From Desulfovibrio sp. ZJ209 (GTDB taxonomy: Bacteria; Desulfobacterota; Desulfovibrionia; Desulfovibrionales; Desulfovibrionaceae): a DNA stretch of 64,000 nucleotides. Each line of letters begins with the position of its first letter. Position 1 is the first letter of the stretch. Both the position numbers and the translations under genes were made by a program. Below, in pieces: positions 63,490 to 64,000 of this stretch. The notes below the pieces were generated by a model. That model had not been told where the DNA came from, made no database searches, and saw only the letters and a program-made list of their open reading frames with translations. Location of the stretch: positions 806,001 through 870,000 of the forward strand of contig NZ_JAAKEJ010000001.1 of the NCBI RefSeq assembly GCF_011039135.1, given 5' to 3'.

Positions 63490-64000
63490 TCAGTCCTTGT
63501 GCGGCTTGGCTTCAAAGGCCAGTTCGCCGTCCTTGACCTCGATATGCACTTCCTCGCCGTCATGGATCTTGCCGCTGATGATCTCCCGCGCGAGCGGCGT
63601 CTCCACGGCCTGCTGGATGTAGCGCTTGAGCGGCCGCGCGCCATAGACCGGGTCATAACCCGCATTGGCGATGTAGTCGCGCGCCTCGTCGCTCATGTGG
63701 AGCTTGATCTTGCGCTCCTCCATGCGCTTGCGCAGGCGGCGGAGCTGGAACTCCACGATCTTGCCGATCTGGTCGCGGCGCAAGGGCAGGAAGACCACGG
63801 TCTCGTCAACGCGGTTGAGGAATTCGGGCCGGAAGTGGTTGCGCAGGTCTTCCATGACCTTTTCCCGCGCGCCTTCCTTGAGGGTGCCGTCGAGGGCGAT
63901 GCCGTCAAGCAGGTGCATGGAGCCGATATTGGAGGTCATGATGACGATGCAGTTGCGGAAGTCCACCGTCCTGCCCTGGCTGTCGGTGAGGCGCCCGTCG
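63490..64000 (-). CDS. clpB: ATP-dependent chaperone ClpB, C-terminal part
   Basis: Only the last 170 or so residues are inside the window; the gene continues past the right edge. The visible part is DGRLTDSQGRTVDFRNCIVIMTSNIGS (sensor region of the second AAA+ domain), FRPEFLNRVDETVVFLPL with the Arg finger, then the D2 small domain (GYDPVYGARPLKRYIQQAVETPLA). This matches ClpB more than ClpA. ClpB resolubilises protein aggregates with DnaK. Confidence 0.92.
   Translation of the reverse strand, partial: DGRLTDSQGRTVDFRNCIVIMTSNIGSMHLLDGIALDGTLKEGAREKVMEDLRNHFRPEFLNRVDETVVFLPLRRDQIGKIVEFQLRRLRKRMEERKIKLHMSDEARDYIANAGYDPVYGARPLKRYIQQAVETPLAREIISGKIHDGEEVHIEVKDGELAFEAKPHKD

Overview
The window is about 64 kb of GC-rich chromosome (roughly two thirds G+C in most genes). 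It most likely comes from a Desulfovibrio-like sulfate reducer of the Desulfovibrionaceae. That placement is an inference from the overall protein repertoire (IscR-like Rrf2-NifU-NifS, a macromolecular synthesis operon containing mutS2, FeoB with Fur-type palindromes, a SirTM sirtuin with a macrodomain); no database search was possible. Most of the window is ordinary housekeeping DNA with short intergenic gaps and many 1-14 nt gene overlaps.

Layout. 1-3 kb: a eukaryotic-type glycogen branching enzyme, probably cut by the window edge, and an unknown partner. 3-7.2 kb (minus): dTDP-rhamnose genes rfbBAC preceded by a DnaQ-like exonuclease, an unknown protein and a secreted nuclease-fold protein. 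7.3-10 kb (minus): feoB and a DUF2325 gene, each with a perfect Fur-like palindrome upstream. 10-12.6 kb (minus): an orphan membrane fusion protein and cinA. 12.9-21.2 kb (plus): HU, then rpsU-yqeY-mutS2-dnaG-rpoD, closed by a thermonuclease-family gene.

21.2-25.4 kb is the odd accessory island. It holds an AT-rich radical SAM/SPASM gene followed by a second, decayed copy of the [nuclease 3' part + radical SAM] unit. The second copy carries two long (GA)n microsatellites, an in-frame stop and a 272-bp MITE-like insertion with 27-bp terminal inverted repeats and an 8-bp target duplication. A second member of this structured repeat family lies at 13.64-13.92 kb, inside the rpsU-yqeY gap of the macromolecular synthesis operon.

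25.4-38.2 kb: a divergent carbamoyltransferase-fold protein; trxA-trxB-bamD; a minus-strand run (cupin, cheW, a surface-carbohydrate protein, mtnA, yceD, lysE-type exporter, GIY-YIG, unknown membrane protein, glycerate kinase); then gph and a ferredoxin-like protein. 38.3-44.6 kb: metA, IscR-like Rrf2-nifU-nifS, a sugar MFS transporter with a fructokinase-type kinase, and a tRNA-Met. 44.7-49 kb: uppP, metG and ricT. 49.1-60.3 kb (plus): HD-domain protein, phosphofructokinase overlapping addA-addB, AI-2E-type permease, D,D-carboxypeptidase, tatA and a tandem-ACT protein. 60.4-62.8 kb (minus): a SirTM/zinc-macrodomain ADP-ribosylation pair whose macrodomain has an in-frame UGA, and a frameshifted NAD(P)-binding gene divergent from an HxlR regulator. 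The window ends inside clpB.

The most interesting signals are the structured mobile repeat family, the duplicated radical SAM locus with GA tracts, and the SirTM-macrodomain pair with the internal UGA.
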